From: Psychrobacter pasteurii
GTDB taxonomy: Bacteria; Pseudomonadota; Gammaproteobacteria; Pseudomonadales; Moraxellaceae
Reading direction: 5' to 3'
Length of the DNA: 64,000 nt
NCBI RefSeq assembly: GCF_900162815.1
Contig: NZ_FUGD01000076.1
Span: 25,962-89,961 of the forward strand
Below are positions 9,463-19,746 of the stretch, piece after piece; the stretch's first letter is position 1; the number at the start of each line of letters is the position of its first letter. The position numbers and the translations under genes were made by a program. The notes under the pieces were generated by a model. That model saw nothing but the letters and a program-made list of their open reading frames with translations, ran no database searches and was not told the DNA's origin.

Positions 9463-10308
9463 CTATTGAGCAGTCGCCTCTTGAGCAGCAGCTGTGGTAC
9501 TGGTACCAAAGTAAGGGGCTGAAATCTCATCGTACTTACCGCTGGCTTTTAAAGCTTGCAGTGCAGTATTAAACTTGCCCGCTAACTCATCGCCTTTACG
9601 TACAGCGATACCCATAGTGTCATCACTATTAAACTCTTCACCTTTTTGCTCAAACGCCTGACCTTCATCACTCATTAACCAGTGAGCTGCTGTAACTTTA
9701 TCTGAGAACAGCGCACGAATGCGGCCTGAAGTCAGATCTAGATAAGCGTTTTCTTGCGTGTCATATAGGTTAAGTTTGGCTTTTGGGTGCGTCTCTTCAA
9801 TGTATTGTGCTGCAATAGTAGCGCGCTGAGCACCGACAGACACATCACTAAAGTCATCTTCTACGCTAACTTCATCGCCTTTTTTGGCCACTAAGATAAG
9901 ACCGTTACTTAGGTACGGATCAGTGAAGTCTACTTTTTCTAGACGCTCAGGCGTGATTGACATACCCGCAATAATGGCATCGAACTTCTTAGCCTGAAGA
10001 CCTGGAATTAGACCATCCCACTCTTGAGAGCTGATATCACACTTGGCTGCCATTTCGTCACAAAGTGCATTGATTAAATCAATTTCAAAGCCAATCAATT
10101 TGCCATCAGCATCGGTATAGCTTAATGGCTTGTAGCTTGATTCAGTGGCGATTCTAATGGTTTGCTCTGTGCTATCAGTATTGGCAGCAGCAGTTGCCTC
10201 ACCAGCTTCTGGAGCCTCACTGCTATTACTACAAGCAGCAAGCATTAAGCCGGATAAAGCAACAGATAGTGCAGCCCATTTACTTTTTGATTTTATTGCA
10301 GTTGTCAT
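9463..10308 (-). CDS. Amino-acid ABC transporter substrate-binding lipoprotein 2
   Basis: This 281-residue paralogue has lipobox LMLAAC after a lysine-rich n-region, then IATESSYKPLSYTDADGKLI, GFEIDLINALCDE and AGMSITPERLEKVDFTDPYL. The change of the ligand-site segment (SSYKPLSY rather than GAYPPFNY) suggests a different specificity from its two neighbours. The C-terminus has an extra Ala/Thr-rich tail of about 12 residues. It is separated by 69 bp from paralogue 3 and 184 bp from paralogue 1, all on one strand. Confidence 0.92.
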   Translation of the reverse strand: MTTAIKSKSKWAALSVALSGLMLAACSNSSEAPEAGEATAAANTDSTEQTIRIATESSYKPLSYTDADGKLIGFEIDLINALCDEMAAKCDISSQEWDGLIPGLQAKKFDAIIAGMSITPERLEKVDFTDPYLSNGLILVAKKGDEVSVEDDFSDVSVGAQRATIAAQYIEETHPKAKLNLYDTQENAYLDLTSGRIRALFSDKVTAAHWLMSDEGQAFEQKGEEFNSDDTMGIAVRKGDELAGKFNTALQALKASGKYDEISAPYFGTSTTAAAQEATAQ

Positions 10309-10377
10309 GATGTGATCCTAATTTTTACTGATAGTTGGTAATAGAGATTTTATTAATAAGACTACGACGGCTTAATC

Positions 10378-11175
10378 TTATTTACTGAAGTTAGCAGCTT
10401 CAATTTCAGCCAGTTTACCATTGGCACGAATGGCTTCAATACCTTTGCTAAATTCATCTTTTAAAGGATCATCCTTACGGAAGGCAACCCCTAAGTTGTC
10501 ATCGTTATCAATCTCTTCACCAATTACTGCATAATCAGGATTCTCTGGTAACCAATCTGCTGCTGAAACTTTCTCAGCCAATACCGCATCTACACGGCCT
10601 GATTTTAAATCAAGATAAGCATTCTCATAAGTGTCATACAGACTTACTTTGTTGCCATCTTTTTTGTCAAAGTTAGCTAGTAAGTATTCGCCTAAGGTTG
10701 TTGAGCGTTGACTACCTAAATCTTTATTGGTGATGTCGTCAGGACTAAAGGTACCGTCTTTTTTCGCCAACCAAACCATGGTGTTTGAGAAGTAAGGAGC
10801 ACTAAAGTCAACGGTTTCTGCACGCTCTGGAGTGATAGACATACCCGCGATGATGGCATCGTATTTGTTGGCCAATAGACCTGGGATAATACCGTCCCAG
10901 TCTTGAGCAACAATCTCACAATTGGCTTTGATTTCATCACAAACAGCGTTGATAACGTCTACGTCGAAGCCGCCTAAGCTACCATCATTGTTGGTGTAGT
11001 TAAATGGAGGGTACGCACCTTCAGTAGCGATACGAACCGTTTTGCCTTCTGCAGAAGTCGCGCCTTCTCCTTCTGCCGTGGTATCAGACTGTGAACAGCC
11101 TGCTAGTCCAACCATACCCGCCATAACTAGGACAGGTAAAACCTTGCGCGATAACTGGATATCAAATAATGACAT
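10378..11175 (-). CDS. Amino-acid ABC transporter substrate-binding lipoprotein 3
   Basis: A 265-residue family-3 binding protein and the first gene of the tandem trio. Lipobox GLAGC follows a short signal peptide. Key segments are RIATEGAYPPFNYTNNDGSL, GFDVDVINAVCDE and AGMSITPERAETVDFSAPYF. The paired Cys residues flanking KANCEI match the disulfide loop seen in HisJ-like proteins. A good sigma70 promoter lies at 11345-11373. The trio probably feeds the permeases at 6595-8070. Confidence 0.92.
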   Translation of the reverse strand: MSLFDIQLSRKVLPVLVMAGMVGLAGCSQSDTTAEGEGATSAEGKTVRIATEGAYPPFNYTNNDGSLGGFDVDVINAVCDEIKANCEIVAQDWDGIIPGLLANKYDAIIAGMSITPERAETVDFSAPYFSNTMVWLAKKDGTFSPDDITNKDLGSQRSTTLGEYLLANFDKKDGNKVSLYDTYENAYLDLKSGRVDAVLAEKVSAADWLPENPDYAVIGEEIDNDDNLGVAFRKDDPLKDEFSKGIEAIRANGKLAEIEAANFSK

Positions 11176-11344
11176 TTCTTATTTCTCCGAAGCCAAAAAG
11201 TGGCCTATACAAAACTGAGTGGGCTAAAATTTTAGGGGGTGCTGCCAACCGAATCAATGGCTCTATAAACCCATCCAAAACCCAAGCTAGTATAGTGATT
11301 ATGAGGGATATACGATAAGGTTTGTGTAATCTTTATAAACAAAA

Positions 11345-11373
11345 ATAATACATGAGGGTTTGAGTAAAGACAA
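11345..11373 (-). promoter_or_regulatory. Sigma70 promoter for the binding-protein genes
   Basis: Minus strand: TTGTCT, 17-bp spacer, TATTAT. It sits about 170 bp upstream of the first binding-protein gene and is the best promoter match in the 407-bp gap to the ATPase gene. Confidence 0.6.
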
Positions 11374-11471
11374 ATCATTTTATTCTCTAACTTTGAGTCA
11401 ATCTCATAACCCCTGCTTAATTAAGACTTTTTTACTCTATACAGCTATGGTTTTTTTATAGTTTACCTAAA

Positions 11472-11511
11472 TAAAAAAGAGTGAGTATCGATTGATACTC
11501 ACTCTTTTTAG
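11472..11511 (-). terminator. Terminator of the ABC ATPase gene
   Basis: Perfect long stem AGAGTGAGTATC/GATACTCACTCT with a tetraloop and flanking A/T runs, about 70 bp past the ATPase stop. It is symmetric, but only the minus-strand gene needs it. Confidence 0.92.
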
Positions 11512-11581
11512 CCCACTGTTTATTAATTATTAAGCAATCAAGAAACAAATAGTCAGGCAGTGCATAAATTAGCTGACGCTA

Positions 11582-12391
11582 TTACAAAGCAATTTTGTTG
11601 GCATCAGCACGATGAGAAGCCATAAACTCACGCACTCGAGGCGAAGTCGGGTTATCAAATACTTGCTCTGGTGTGCCCGCCTCTTCAATACGACCTTGGT
11701 GTAAGAACACCACTTGCGACGAGACATCACGAGCAAAGCGCATTTCGTGAGTTACGATAAGCATGGTGCGGCCTTCTGCTGCCAAGTCGCGCATAACGGC
11801 CAATACTTCATTCACAAGCTCTGGGTCTAGCGCTGAAGTCGGCTCATCAAATAACAGTACTTGTGGGTTCATCGCCAAAGCACGTGCAATAGCCACACGT
11901 TGACGCTGACCACCGGATAAGTTGTCGGGATAAGCATCTTTTTTATCAAGCAGGCCCACTTTTTTTAACAGCTGCTCCGCCTCTGTGATGGCTTGATCTT
12001 TACTTATCTTCAAGACCTGAGTCGGGCCTTCAATAATGTTTTGTAAAATAGTCTTATGCGGCCATAAGTTAAAGTTTTGGAAAACAAAGCCAACACGAGC
12101 ACGGAATTTTTCAAGCTGTCCTCTATTAGCAGCTTCTAGCTCCCCTGATTTACCAGGCACTAAATCCAATGATTCACCGCCTAAGGTAATGGTGCCTTGA
12201 TTGGGATGTTCTAAAAGGTTAATACAGCGCAGTAGCGTTGACTTACCTGAGCCTGATGAGCCCAAAATAGAAATCACATCACCATCATAGGCTGTGAGCG
12301 AGACCCCTTTTAATACCTCAAGCGAGCCGTAGCTTTTATGAATGTTTTGCAAATCAAGGGCAATAGGTCGATCTGAAGTAGAGTGTGGCAT
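11582..12391 (-). CDS. Amino-acid ABC transporter ATP-binding protein (HisP/ArtP type)
   Basis: With the ATG at 12391 the protein has 269 residues. It shows Walker [10 protein letters not shown], signature [15 protein letters not shown], Walker [14 protein letters not shown] and the switch His in IVTHEMRFA. The frame stays open to a TTG at 12526, which would add 45 hydrophobic residues unlike any family member, so the ATG (MPHSTSD) is preferred. No strong ribosome site is visible for either start. It energises the permease pair, although a terminator and a 407-bp gap separate it from the rest of the cluster. Confidence 0.93.
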   Translation of the reverse strand: MPHSTSDRPIALDLQNIHKSYGSLEVLKGVSLTAYDGDVISILGSSGSGKSTLLRCINLLEHPNQGTITLGGESLDLVPGKSGELEAANRGQLEKFRARVGFVFQNFNLWPHKTILQNIIEGPTQVLKISKDQAITEAEQLLKKVGLLDKKDAYPDNLSGGQRQRVAIARALAMNPQVLLFDEPTSALDPELVNEVLAVMRDLAAEGRTMLIVTHEMRFARDVSSQVVFLHQGRIEEAGTPEQVFDNPTSPRVREFMASHRADANKIAL

Positions 12392-12809
12392 AACAGTGGC
12401 TGGTGTCCGAAATAAGTTGAAAGCAATAAAGGGTATAACATAAAAATAGGCAGGCAACCCTAACCTATAAGTTTTAATAGCGTATTGTCTCTTAAAACCC
12501 AGTGCATAAGCAAATATTTTGCCCAATTCAGTGCCAAAACCACCACATTATTTGTAAATTTATTAAGCGCCAAAACAAATCTACTGTTGTACTGTCCATT
12601 CATTGCTTTGAAAATTAAGCTCTAACTCTCCATAACTAACTCTCCATAACAGACCCTTTAATTTATCGGGGTCCTTTTTATAATTAACTTAATCCCATGT
12701 TACCCAAGCTTACTATAAAGCTTGCGTTTGGCTTTACTATTGCCTATATCTGCTTTATGTTATAAGCGAATGACTCTTATTTTTATATTTACAGGCAGGA
12801 GAACTATAA

Positions 12810-14108
12810 ATGGCACAAGACATCACGGACGTCAAAGAGTATATGCAACAAGTGGGGCAACAAGCCAGACAGGCTTCAAGACTGCTAGCCGCTGCCAATA
12901 CCGGGGCAAAAAATGACGCGCTTTTGTGTATTTATGACAAATTAAAACAAGCAAAGCCTGAAATCTTGGCCGCTAATAAAATTGATATGCAAAATGGTCA
13001 TGATAATAATTTAGATGCTGCTCTATTAGATCGCTTAGAGCTAACAGATGACCGTTTTGAGGGCATGCTACAAGGCTTAAAAGATGTGTCTGCTTTACCA
13101 GACCCTATCGGTGAGGTGGCAGACATGACTTACCGCCCCTCTGGTATTCAACTGGGTAAAATGCGAGTGCCCCTAGGCGTCGTTGGTATGATTTATGAAT
13201 CACGTCCAAACGTCACTCTTGAAGCCGCTTCTCTAGCTTTAAAGTCAGGGAATGCCATTATCTTGCGTGGTGGCTCTGAAGCTTTTGAATCCAACCAAGC
13301 CATTGCTAAGTGCATTTTAGAGGGCTTAAAAGAAGCTGGCTTGCCAGAGCATGGCGTGCAAGTACTGCAGACTACGGACCGCGCTGCTGTGGGTGAGCTA
13401 ATTACTATGACTGAATTCGTCGATGTGATTGTTCCTCGTGGCGGTAAAGGCCTGATTGAGCGTATCAGTAATGATGCTCGTGTACCGGTCATTAAGCATT
13501 TAGACGGGAACTGTCACACCTTTATCGACAGTGATGCCGACCCTGAAGTGGCTATTAAAGTGAGCGTTAACGCTAAGACCCATCGCTATGGTACTTGTAA
13601 TACGATGGAGACCTTACTGGTCGATAATACCGTTGCCAATGAACTGCTTCCAAAGATTGCAGAAGCCATTGTCGACGCCGATGATGCGATGCAGCTGCGC
13701 TTAGATGCTGAATCAAAAGCCATCTTACAAGACAATGCTAAACTTGCTGGTCATTTAAATGATGCCAATGAGGAAGATTGGGATACAGAGTATTTAGCGC
13801 CTATTTTAGCGATTAAAATTGTGGCAGGCATTGATGAAGCTATCTCTCACATCAATACTCACGGTAGCCATCACACAGATGTCATTATCACCAACAATTA
13901 CACTAAGTCACAGCGCTTCATCCGTGAAGTAGACTCTTCTAGTGTCATGATTAACGCCTCTAGCCGCTTTGCGGATGGTTTTGAATATGGTTTGGGTGCT
14001 GAGATTGGTATCTCTACAGACAAAATCCATGCCCGTGGTCCTGTCGGTCTAAATGGCCTGACGTCACAAAAATGGATTGTTTATGGTCATGGTGAAGTAC
14101 GTGGCTAA
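12810..14108 (+). CDS. proA: Glutamate-5-semialdehyde dehydrogenase (gamma-glutamyl phosphate reductase)
   Basis: A 432-residue NADPH-dependent enzyme that reduces gamma-glutamyl phosphate to glutamate semialdehyde in proline synthesis. Signature segments are [39 protein letters not shown] and the active-site Cys context [14 protein letters not shown]. The C-terminus contains [18 protein letters not shown] and [16 protein letters not shown], diagnostic for ProA. AGGAGAA precedes the ATG. proB is not adjacent; the gene stands alone. Confidence 0.97.
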   Translation: MAQDITDVKEYMQQVGQQARQASRLLAAANTGAKNDALLCIYDKLKQAKPEILAANKIDMQNGHDNNLDAALLDRLELTDDRFEGMLQGLKDVSALPDPIGEVADMTYRPSGIQLGKMRVPLGVVGMIYESRPNVTLEAASLALKSGNAIILRGGSEAFESNQAIAKCILEGLKEAGLPEHGVQVLQTTDRAAVGELITMTEFVDVIVPRGGKGLIERISNDARVPVIKHLDGNCHTFIDSDADPEVAIKVSVNAKTHRYGTCNTMETLLVDNTVANELLPKIAEAIVDADDAMQLRLDAESKAILQDNAKLAGHLNDANEEDWDTEYLAPILAIKIVAGIDEAISHINTHGSHHTDVIITNNYTKSQRFIREVDSSSVMINASSRFADGFEYGLGAEIGISTDKIHARGPVGLNGLTSQKWIVYGHGEVRG

Positions 14109-14163
14109 GGGTTATAGTTAATACTGTAATTAACGCCCTACTCCCTACCCCTTTGCTTCTTAT

Positions 14164-14195
14164 AAAAACGTCAACCTTACGGTTGGCGTTTTTTA
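14164..14195 (+). terminator. Terminator of proA
   Basis: Stem CGTCAACC/GGTTGGCG, loop TTAC, then a T-run, about 55 bp past the proA stop. Confidence 0.85.
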
Positions 14196-14664
14196 TTTAT
14201 GTTTACTTAACTGCCTGTTAAATATAACAAACCACTATCTGCTTAAACTAAGAGCTAACCTAAATTAGCTGACTTTATTGTTTGATGTTTTGGGCAGATA
14301 TAGGGTGCTTTAAAATGCCAAATTTAGTAATATAGTCCCTTCAATTTGGACATAGATAAGGCCATTTTAAGTCAGCGCCTTTTTAAATCTTGTCACACAA
14401 TATATAGACAACTGATCTATTTGAGCCGTTAGCAATAGCCAGTTGCATAATTATCAGAATGTTGCCGCTTTGGCACTCTCAGAAAATTCAGCTTTGTGGC
14501 TTTTGCTAATACGACAATGCCTACTTTTATCACTCTCAGATACTACGGTATGAAGGCATTCTATTTTCAAAATTAAGCCAACAATAATAAGCCCTAGATA
14601 TAACTGGCCTGTTATTAATCGCTTAAAAGCAATCTTATGAAACACTAAAACTTAGCTAAGTACA
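14196..14664. other. Intergenic region upstream of gltS
   Basis: About 470 bp of AT-rich DNA. A 63-codon minus-strand frame at 14454-14645 has no recognisable features and is probably chance. A perfect 10-bp palindrome CTTAGCTAAG at 14651-14660 abuts the larger inverted repeat described next. Confidence 0.5.
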
Positions 14665-14710
14665 CCTTAATTTGGGATGCAGCAACCCCGTTTTACATTC
14701 CAAATTAAGG
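14665..14710. repeat. Inverted repeat in the gltS leader
   Basis: Arms CCTTAATTTGGGATG (14665-14679) and CATTCCAAATTAAGG (14696-14710) pair with a single mismatch over 15 bp and a 16-base loop. It ends 17 bp before the gltS ribosome site. No T-run follows, so it is not a simple terminator. An operator or a leader RNA hairpin are both possible. Confidence 0.7.
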
Positions 14711-14739
14711 TGGCTTTATACTTATTAGAGGAGCAACTT

Positions 14740-16014
14740 ATGGAAGTTACTTTAAATGGCTACTATACGCTTATATTAGCCACACTCGTCCTACTTATGG
14801 GGCGTTTTTTGGTAAAGAAAGTGAAGTTTTTAGAAGACTTCAACATCCCTGAACCTGTGGCAGGTGGCCTAGTGGCTGCGGTCATTGTTTATGCACTCAA
14901 TATCGTATGGGGCTATAGCTTCAACTTCCATCAAGACCTGCAAACCGCTTGTATGTTGATGTTCTTCGCCTCTATCGGCTTAAGTGCTGACTTTGCCCGA
15001 CTCAAAGCAGGTGGCACACCACTGCTTATCTTCACTGCCGTGGTTTCAGTATTTATTATTCTGCAAGACGTGGTTGGTGTTTCTATGGCCAAACTGCTAG
15101 GCCTTGACCCGCTACTAGGCTTGGTAACTGGGTCTATCGCTCTAACAGGTGGTCACGGTACTGCCGGTGCTTGGGGCATCACTTTAGAAGAGCAGTATGG
15201 CGTAGTGGGTGCGACCACCTTGGGTATCGCTGTGGCTACTTACGGTCTGGTAGCAGGCGGTGTTGTCGGGGGTCCAGTGGCTCGTCGTCTGATTAACCGC
15301 TTAGGCGTTCAACCTTCTGCTGTTAATCCCAATCCAACTCCTACTGAGGAGCTGGCAGGCAAGCAGTCTCTATACAGCACCAAGCATGATGAAGAAGATG
15401 TTTATAGAAACAAAGAAATCTTTGAGAAGCCAGATAACATTCGTCTAATTACTGCCTCTTCAACCATTGAGTCTTTGGCCTTATTTGCTGCGGCTCTAGC
15501 TTTTGCTGACATCATGACTAATGTTGGTCAAGGCACTTGGTTTGAGCTACCTACCTTCGTTTGGGCGCTGGCTGGTGGTGTGATTCTGCGTAACGTATTA
15601 ACTATGGTATTTGACTTCCATATGTTCGATCGTGCCATTGACGTCATTGGTAACGCTTCATTGAGCTTGTTCTTAGCAATGGCATTATTGTCTCTAAAAC
15701 TGTGGCAATTAACCGACCTAGCAGGTCCAGTACTGATTATCCTACTGGTGCAAACCTTAGTCATGATTGGCTACGCTTATCTGGTTACCTTTAGAATTAT
15801 GGGTAAAGACTACGACGCTGCCGTGTTATCAGCAGGTCACTGTGGTTTTGGTATGGGTGCAACCCCAACTGCTATTGCCAACATGCAAGCAGTAACCGAC
15901 CGCTATCAGCCTTCGCACAAAGCCTTCTTGATTGTGCCTATGGTTGGCGCCTTCTTCGTGGATATCGTCAACGCCACTGTGTTGCAAATTTTCACTAAAC
16001 TGCCCTTTATGTAA
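14740..16014 (+). CDS. gltS: Sodium/glutamate symporter
   Basis: This 424-residue inner-membrane carrier imports glutamate with sodium. The start at 14740 is chosen because AGAGGAG lies 6 bp upstream and MEVTLNGYYTLILATLVLL matches the family N-terminus; an upstream in-frame ATG at 14677 lies inside the leader hairpin. Family motifs include LTGGHGTAGAWG in the first half and the related AGHCGFGMGATPTAIANM in the second, the two inverted-repeat discriminator loops. About ten membrane spans are visible. The central loop carries a charged region near residues 205-240. Confidence 0.95.
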   Translation: MEVTLNGYYTLILATLVLLMGRFLVKKVKFLEDFNIPEPVAGGLVAAVIVYALNIVWGYSFNFHQDLQTACMLMFFASIGLSADFARLKAGGTPLLIFTAVVSVFIILQDVVGVSMAKLLGLDPLLGLVTGSIALTGGHGTAGAWGITLEEQYGVVGATTLGIAVATYGLVAGGVVGGPVARRLINRLGVQPSAVNPNPTPTEELAGKQSLYSTKHDEEDVYRNKEIFEKPDNIRLITASSTIESLALFAAALAFADIMTNVGQGTWFELPTFVWALAGGVILRNVLTMVFDFHMFDRAIDVIGNASLSLFLAMALLSLKLWQLTDLAGPVLIILLVQTLVMIGYAYLVTFRIMGKDYDAAVLSAGHCGFGMGATPTAIANMQAVTDRYQPSHKAFLIVPMVGAFFVDIVNATVLQIFTKLPFM

Positions 16015-16040
16015 GCCAGTTTAGTACAAGCTTAGATAAC

Positions 16041-16080
16041 GCAAAAAGGGCGAGATTGGTTTTAATCTCGCCCTTTTTTA
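16041..16080. terminator. Bidirectional terminator between gltS and pepF
   Basis: Stem GGGCGAGATT/AATCTCGCCC with flanking A and T runs, between convergent genes. Confidence 0.9.
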
Positions 16081-16115
16081 TATTTAAAACTTGCCCTTAA
16101 TTTACTCGACTGCCT

Positions 16116-17951
16116 CTATTTCAACTGCTCAGTTAACCCCACAGCCTGATCAATCAGCTCTTCAATAAAGCTAATGCTATCAATCAAAGTGGCGTTATCT
16201 GTGATATCCACTCCTATCATTTGCGCCAATTCGGCTGGGGTTTTGGTTCCGCCAGCGCGTAACACTTCTAACCAGTCCTCAATGACATCTTCGCCTTTGC
16301 GTAGTTTTTTAAACAGCTGAGTAGCGATACTTAGACCAGCGCTATAAGTATAAGAATATAGACCTAGATAATAGTGCGGCTGACGCATCCAAGTTAACGC
16401 TGCATCCTCATCAATCTCTACTTCCTCACCCCAGAACTGTTGCAACGTGGATTGCATGAGCTGATGCAAATCATCGGTACTTAAGTTCTTACCCGCATCC
16501 ACCGCACGGTACACTTCACGTTGGAAGTGCGCTTCTAAGTAATGGGTCACAAAGTTATGATAATAGGTATTTGATAATAATGAGGACACCACATAACGCT
16601 GAAACGCCTTATCGTCTGTATTTTGCTGTAATAAATGATGGCCCAATAACAGCTCGTTACAAGTTGACGGGGCTTCAATAAAGTACAGTGACGGCTCATA
16701 ACTTAAGTAGTTTTGATACTGGCCAGCATTATATAAATGTCCGGCGTGGCCTATTTCGTGAATTAAGGTAAACACATCGCCTAGGTTTTGTGTCCACGAC
16801 ATCAACACATATGAGTGCTCGCCATAGGGTGACGCACAAAATCCACCGGTAATCTTGCCTTTATTTTGAGCAAAGTCATACCAGCGCTCATCAAACGAGC
16901 GTTGCACCATGTCAGTATAATCAGCACCCAATAAAGATAACGCATCCAAGCAATATTGCTTCGCCTCATCAATACTAACCTGCGTCACAAAATTGGCATC
17001 AAGTGGCACTTTTAAGTCAGCAAAGGTCATTTTGTCGATACCATTGGCTTGCTGCAATAGCTTGGCGTAACGTCGCATTGGCGGTGCAAGATGCTGCATT
17101 ATGGTATCGATGTGCTCGTCATATACCTCGCGCGACACTTTCTGATCGTGCAAAAGATAGTCAAATACCGAGTCATAGCCGCGCATATCGGCCATGATTT
17201 TCTCTTTTTTAACTTGGGTCAAATAGTTACTGGCTATGGTGTGCTGTGATTCGCGTAACCGTTTTGAAAATGCCTTAAACGCATTACGACGAAACTCGGT
17301 ATCGACTGCCGTTTCATACTCATTTTCAAAGGTAGAAAAACTTAATGGATACGTCTGACCCTTGGCCTCAAAGTCATCAAAACTCATATCTGCCAGTTTG
17401 CACTGCTCGTAGTTTTGATACGGCAAATCTAATACCGGTGATAACGAAATAAGCGCCGTTTCTAACTCTAAGCTTAGGGTGTATGGCTTTTGCGCCAATA
17501 AGTCGGATAAAAAGGGACGATACTTATCGTTATCCACCATCGCTTGCTTAATTAGCAGCTCATCTGCCTGCTTTAAGGTTTGCTCTACTATCGCAGTTTG
17601 GCTATTTAACTGGGCTACTTTTGAATCAAAATCTCTAGCTCTGATTTGTAGCTCGCTGTCACTCATATCTACTGCACTTTGCGCGCCAGCATAAGTACCT
17701 GCTTTAGACAAAATGGTCAAATAGGATTCATAAGTCTGTAGCAGACGTATGATGCTATTGCCATCTGTTAAGGTCAGCATCGACTCTGAAGTTAATTCAT
17801 CAGTAAGCTCACTAGCTTTGTCTAGGTCTGCATAGAAATCTTCTGGCGTGGCATAAAGCGCTGTCATATCCCAGGTTAAATGTTGTGGCACGTCTTTACG
17901 ATTTGGTAGTGACTGAACTTGTTTTTCCGTAGTTTCGAGAACTTGAGTCAT
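16116..17951 (-). CDS. pepF: Oligoendopeptidase F (M3 family)
   Basis: A 611-residue cytoplasmic zinc peptidase that degrades short peptides. The zinc site HEIGHAGH holds His398, Glu399 and His402, and the third ligand Glu lies in the following IEAPSTCNELLLG. The N-terminal half is helical with family segments such as RKDVPQHLTWDMTALYATPE. C-terminal YSYTYSAGLSIA is typical of PepF. Length matches the family. The gene is monocistronic. Confidence 0.94.
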   Translation of the reverse strand: MTQVLETTEKQVQSLPNRKDVPQHLTWDMTALYATPEDFYADLDKASELTDELTSESMLTLTDGNSIIRLLQTYESYLTILSKAGTYAGAQSAVDMSDSELQIRARDFDSKVAQLNSQTAIVEQTLKQADELLIKQAMVDNDKYRPFLSDLLAQKPYTLSLELETALISLSPVLDLPYQNYEQCKLADMSFDDFEAKGQTYPLSFSTFENEYETAVDTEFRRNAFKAFSKRLRESQHTIASNYLTQVKKEKIMADMRGYDSVFDYLLHDQKVSREVYDEHIDTIMQHLAPPMRRYAKLLQQANGIDKMTFADLKVPLDANFVTQVSIDEAKQYCLDALSLLGADYTDMVQRSFDERWYDFAQNKGKITGGFCASPYGEHSYVLMSWTQNLGDVFTLIHEIGHAGHLYNAGQYQNYLSYEPSLYFIEAPSTCNELLLGHHLLQQNTDDKAFQRYVVSSLLSNTYYHNFVTHYLEAHFQREVYRAVDAGKNLSTDDLHQLMQSTLQQFWGEEVEIDEDAALTWMRQPHYYLGLYSYTYSAGLSIATQLFKKLRKGEDVIEDWLEVLRAGGTKTPAELAQMIGVDITDNATLIDSISFIEELIDQAVGLTEQLK

Positions 17952-18134
17952 GGATGTCCTTTAATTTTTTGTCTGTAGTAAGATGGCATAACAATTATAA
18001 GTCGTCAGTCTAAATGGCTTTTATATATAGCCCTGTCATAGACTGAGTTTGATAATCATAAATAGTACCACACCCTGCCTGAGCCTTGAGTTATCTTCAA
18101 GTGCTCTACTTTCTAGAGACTGACTGAGTTAATT

Positions 18135-18383
18135 ATGAAACATAAAAAACTGTTGCAATTGGATAAAGAAGAGGAAGAGGTTCTGCTCGATGAATTACGA
18201 GAGTACATGAGTGATGAACTTGATATGGATCTTGGCAACCTGCCAGCTAAGTTCTTACTGGATTTTATGGTCAGTTTAATTGGGCCAAAGATTTACGACC
18301 AAGCCATTGAGGATGCTGAGCCTTGGCTGTATGACCGCTTTACTGGGATTTTAGAAGACCTGTCTGCTTTAAAGAAAGATTAG
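18135..18383 (+). CDS. DUF2164 family protein
   Basis: An 82-residue acidic cytoplasmic protein resembling DUF2164 members: an N-terminal charged helix (LDKEEEEVLLDELREYM), a central GNLPAKFLLDFMVSLIGPKIYDQAIEDA, and an aromatic C-terminal part. No function is established for the family. The gene is divergent from pepF and ends in a strong terminator shared with glyA. Confidence 0.8.
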   Translation: MKHKKLLQLDKEEEEVLLDELREYMSDELDMDLGNLPAKFLLDFMVSLIGPKIYDQAIEDAEPWLYDRFTGILEDLSALKKD

Positions 18384-18420
18384 ACCAGCCTGTAATTTAT
18401 TATCGGCTTATTATCGGCCA

Positions 18421-18459
18421 CAAAAAAACCGCCTAGCGACAAGCTAAGCGGTTTTTTTA
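18421..18459. terminator. Bidirectional terminator between DUF2164 gene and glyA
   Basis: Stem ACCGCCTAGC/GCTAAGCGGT (one mismatch) flanked by seven A and seven T, between convergent genes. Confidence 0.9.
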
Positions 18460-18489
18460 TTTAAAACGTATCAGTAATAATAAAACTAA

Positions 18490-19746
18490 TTACTGGTTAC
18501 GCTCATAAACTGGTAACTCTTTGCAGATTTTCTCAACTTTAGCGCGAGTTTCTGCTAGTACTTTTTCGTCACCACGGCTGTCTAATACGTCACAGATCCA
18601 GCCCGCTAGATCAGCAGCTTGTGCTTCGTTGAAGCCGCGAGTGGTAATGGCTGGCGTACCGATACGGATACCAGAAGTTACGAATGGTGATTTTGGATCG
18701 TTTGGTACGGCGTTTTTGTTCACAGTGATGCCCGCGTCGCCCAACCATTTGTCCGCTTCTTTACCCGTCATTTCTTGCTTAACTAGGCTGATAAGCATTA
18801 GGTGGTTTTCAGTTCCGCCAGAGATGATTTCATAACCACGCTCTTGGATAACTTTTGCCATTGCTTGAGCGTTTTTAACCACTTGCTGCTGGTAAGTCTT
18901 GAAGTCGTCCTGAAGCGCTTCTTTGAAACAAACCGCTTTAGCAGCGATAGCGTGCATTAATGGGCCACCTTGGTTGCCTGGGAATACCGCTGAGTTTAGT
19001 TTCTTAGCTAACTTGTCGTCACGAGATAGGATTAGACCTGAACGTGGACCACGTAGTGTTTTGTGAGTCGTCGTTGTTACCACATCAGCAAATGGTACTG
19101 GGCTCGGGTATACGCCAGCTGCAACCAGACCGGCAACGTGAGCCATGTCTACAAATAGATACGCGCCAACGCTGTCTGCGATGTCACGGAAACGCTGCCA
19201 ATCAACCACTTGTGAGTACGCTGAGAAACCAGCAATGATCATTTTTGGCTTGTGCTCTTTGGCCAAACGCTCAACTTCGTCATAGTCGATTAGGCCAGTT
19301 TCTTCTACTAGGCCGTACTGAACTGCATTGTAGTTGATGCCTGAGAAGTTTACGTGTGCGCCGTGAGTTAAGTGACCACCAGCGTCTAAGCTCATGCCTA
19401 GAACTGTGTCGCCTGCTTCTAGTAACGCTAAGAATACTGCAGAGTTTGCTTGGCTACCCGCGTGTGGCTGTACGTTTGCGTATTCAGCGCCAAATAATTC
19501 TTTAGCACGGTCAATCGCTAATTGCTCAACGATATCAACAAACTCACAACCGCCGTAGTAGCGTTTGCCAGGATAACCTTCAGCATATTTGTTGGTTAGG
19601 TCAGAACCTTGCGCTTCCATAACTGCTTGTGAGCAGTAGTTTTCTGAAGCGATTAGCTCGATATGGCTTTCTTGACGCTTGGTTTCTGACACCATGGCTT
19701 GATATAAATCAGGATCATAGTCTTTAATGCTAATATCTTTAAACAT
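18490..19746 (-). CDS. glyA: Serine hydroxymethyltransferase
   Basis: A 418-residue PLP enzyme interconverting serine and glycine while charging tetrahydrofolate with a one-carbon unit. The PLP lysine is Lys229 in [17 protein letters not shown], the same number as in E. coli. Other motifs are [32 protein letters not shown] and HAGSQAN. AGGA precedes the ATG. The 200-bp upstream region shows no glycine riboswitch that I can recognise. Confidence 0.97.
   Translation of the reverse strand: MFKDISIKDYDPDLYQAMVSETKRQESHIELIASENYCSQAVMEAQGSDLTNKYAEGYPGKRYYGGCEFVDIVEQLAIDRAKELFGAEYANVQPHAGSQANSAVFLALLEAGDTVLGMSLDAGGHLTHGAHVNFSGINYNAVQYGLVEETGLIDYDEVERLAKEHKPKMIIAGFSAYSQVVDWQRFRDIADSVGAYLFVDMAHVAGLVAAGVYPSPVPFADVVTTTTHKTLRGPRSGLILSRDDKLAKKLNSAVFPGNQGGPLMHAIAAKAVCFKEALQDDFKTYQQQVVKNAQAMAKVIQERGYEIISGGTENHLMLISLVKQEMTGKEADKWLGDAGITVNKNAVPNDPKSPFVTSGIRIGTPAITTRGFNEAQAADLAGWICDVLDSRGDEKVLAETRAKVEKICKELPVYERNQ

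Noticed and set aside
14454..14645. 63-codon minus-strand frame upstream of gltS
   Set aside because: No ribosome site, no recognisable protein features, and in a promoter/leader region.
14665..14710. gltS leader inverted repeat as a terminator
   Set aside because: No T-run follows on either strand and it lies upstream of the gene it would have to serve.
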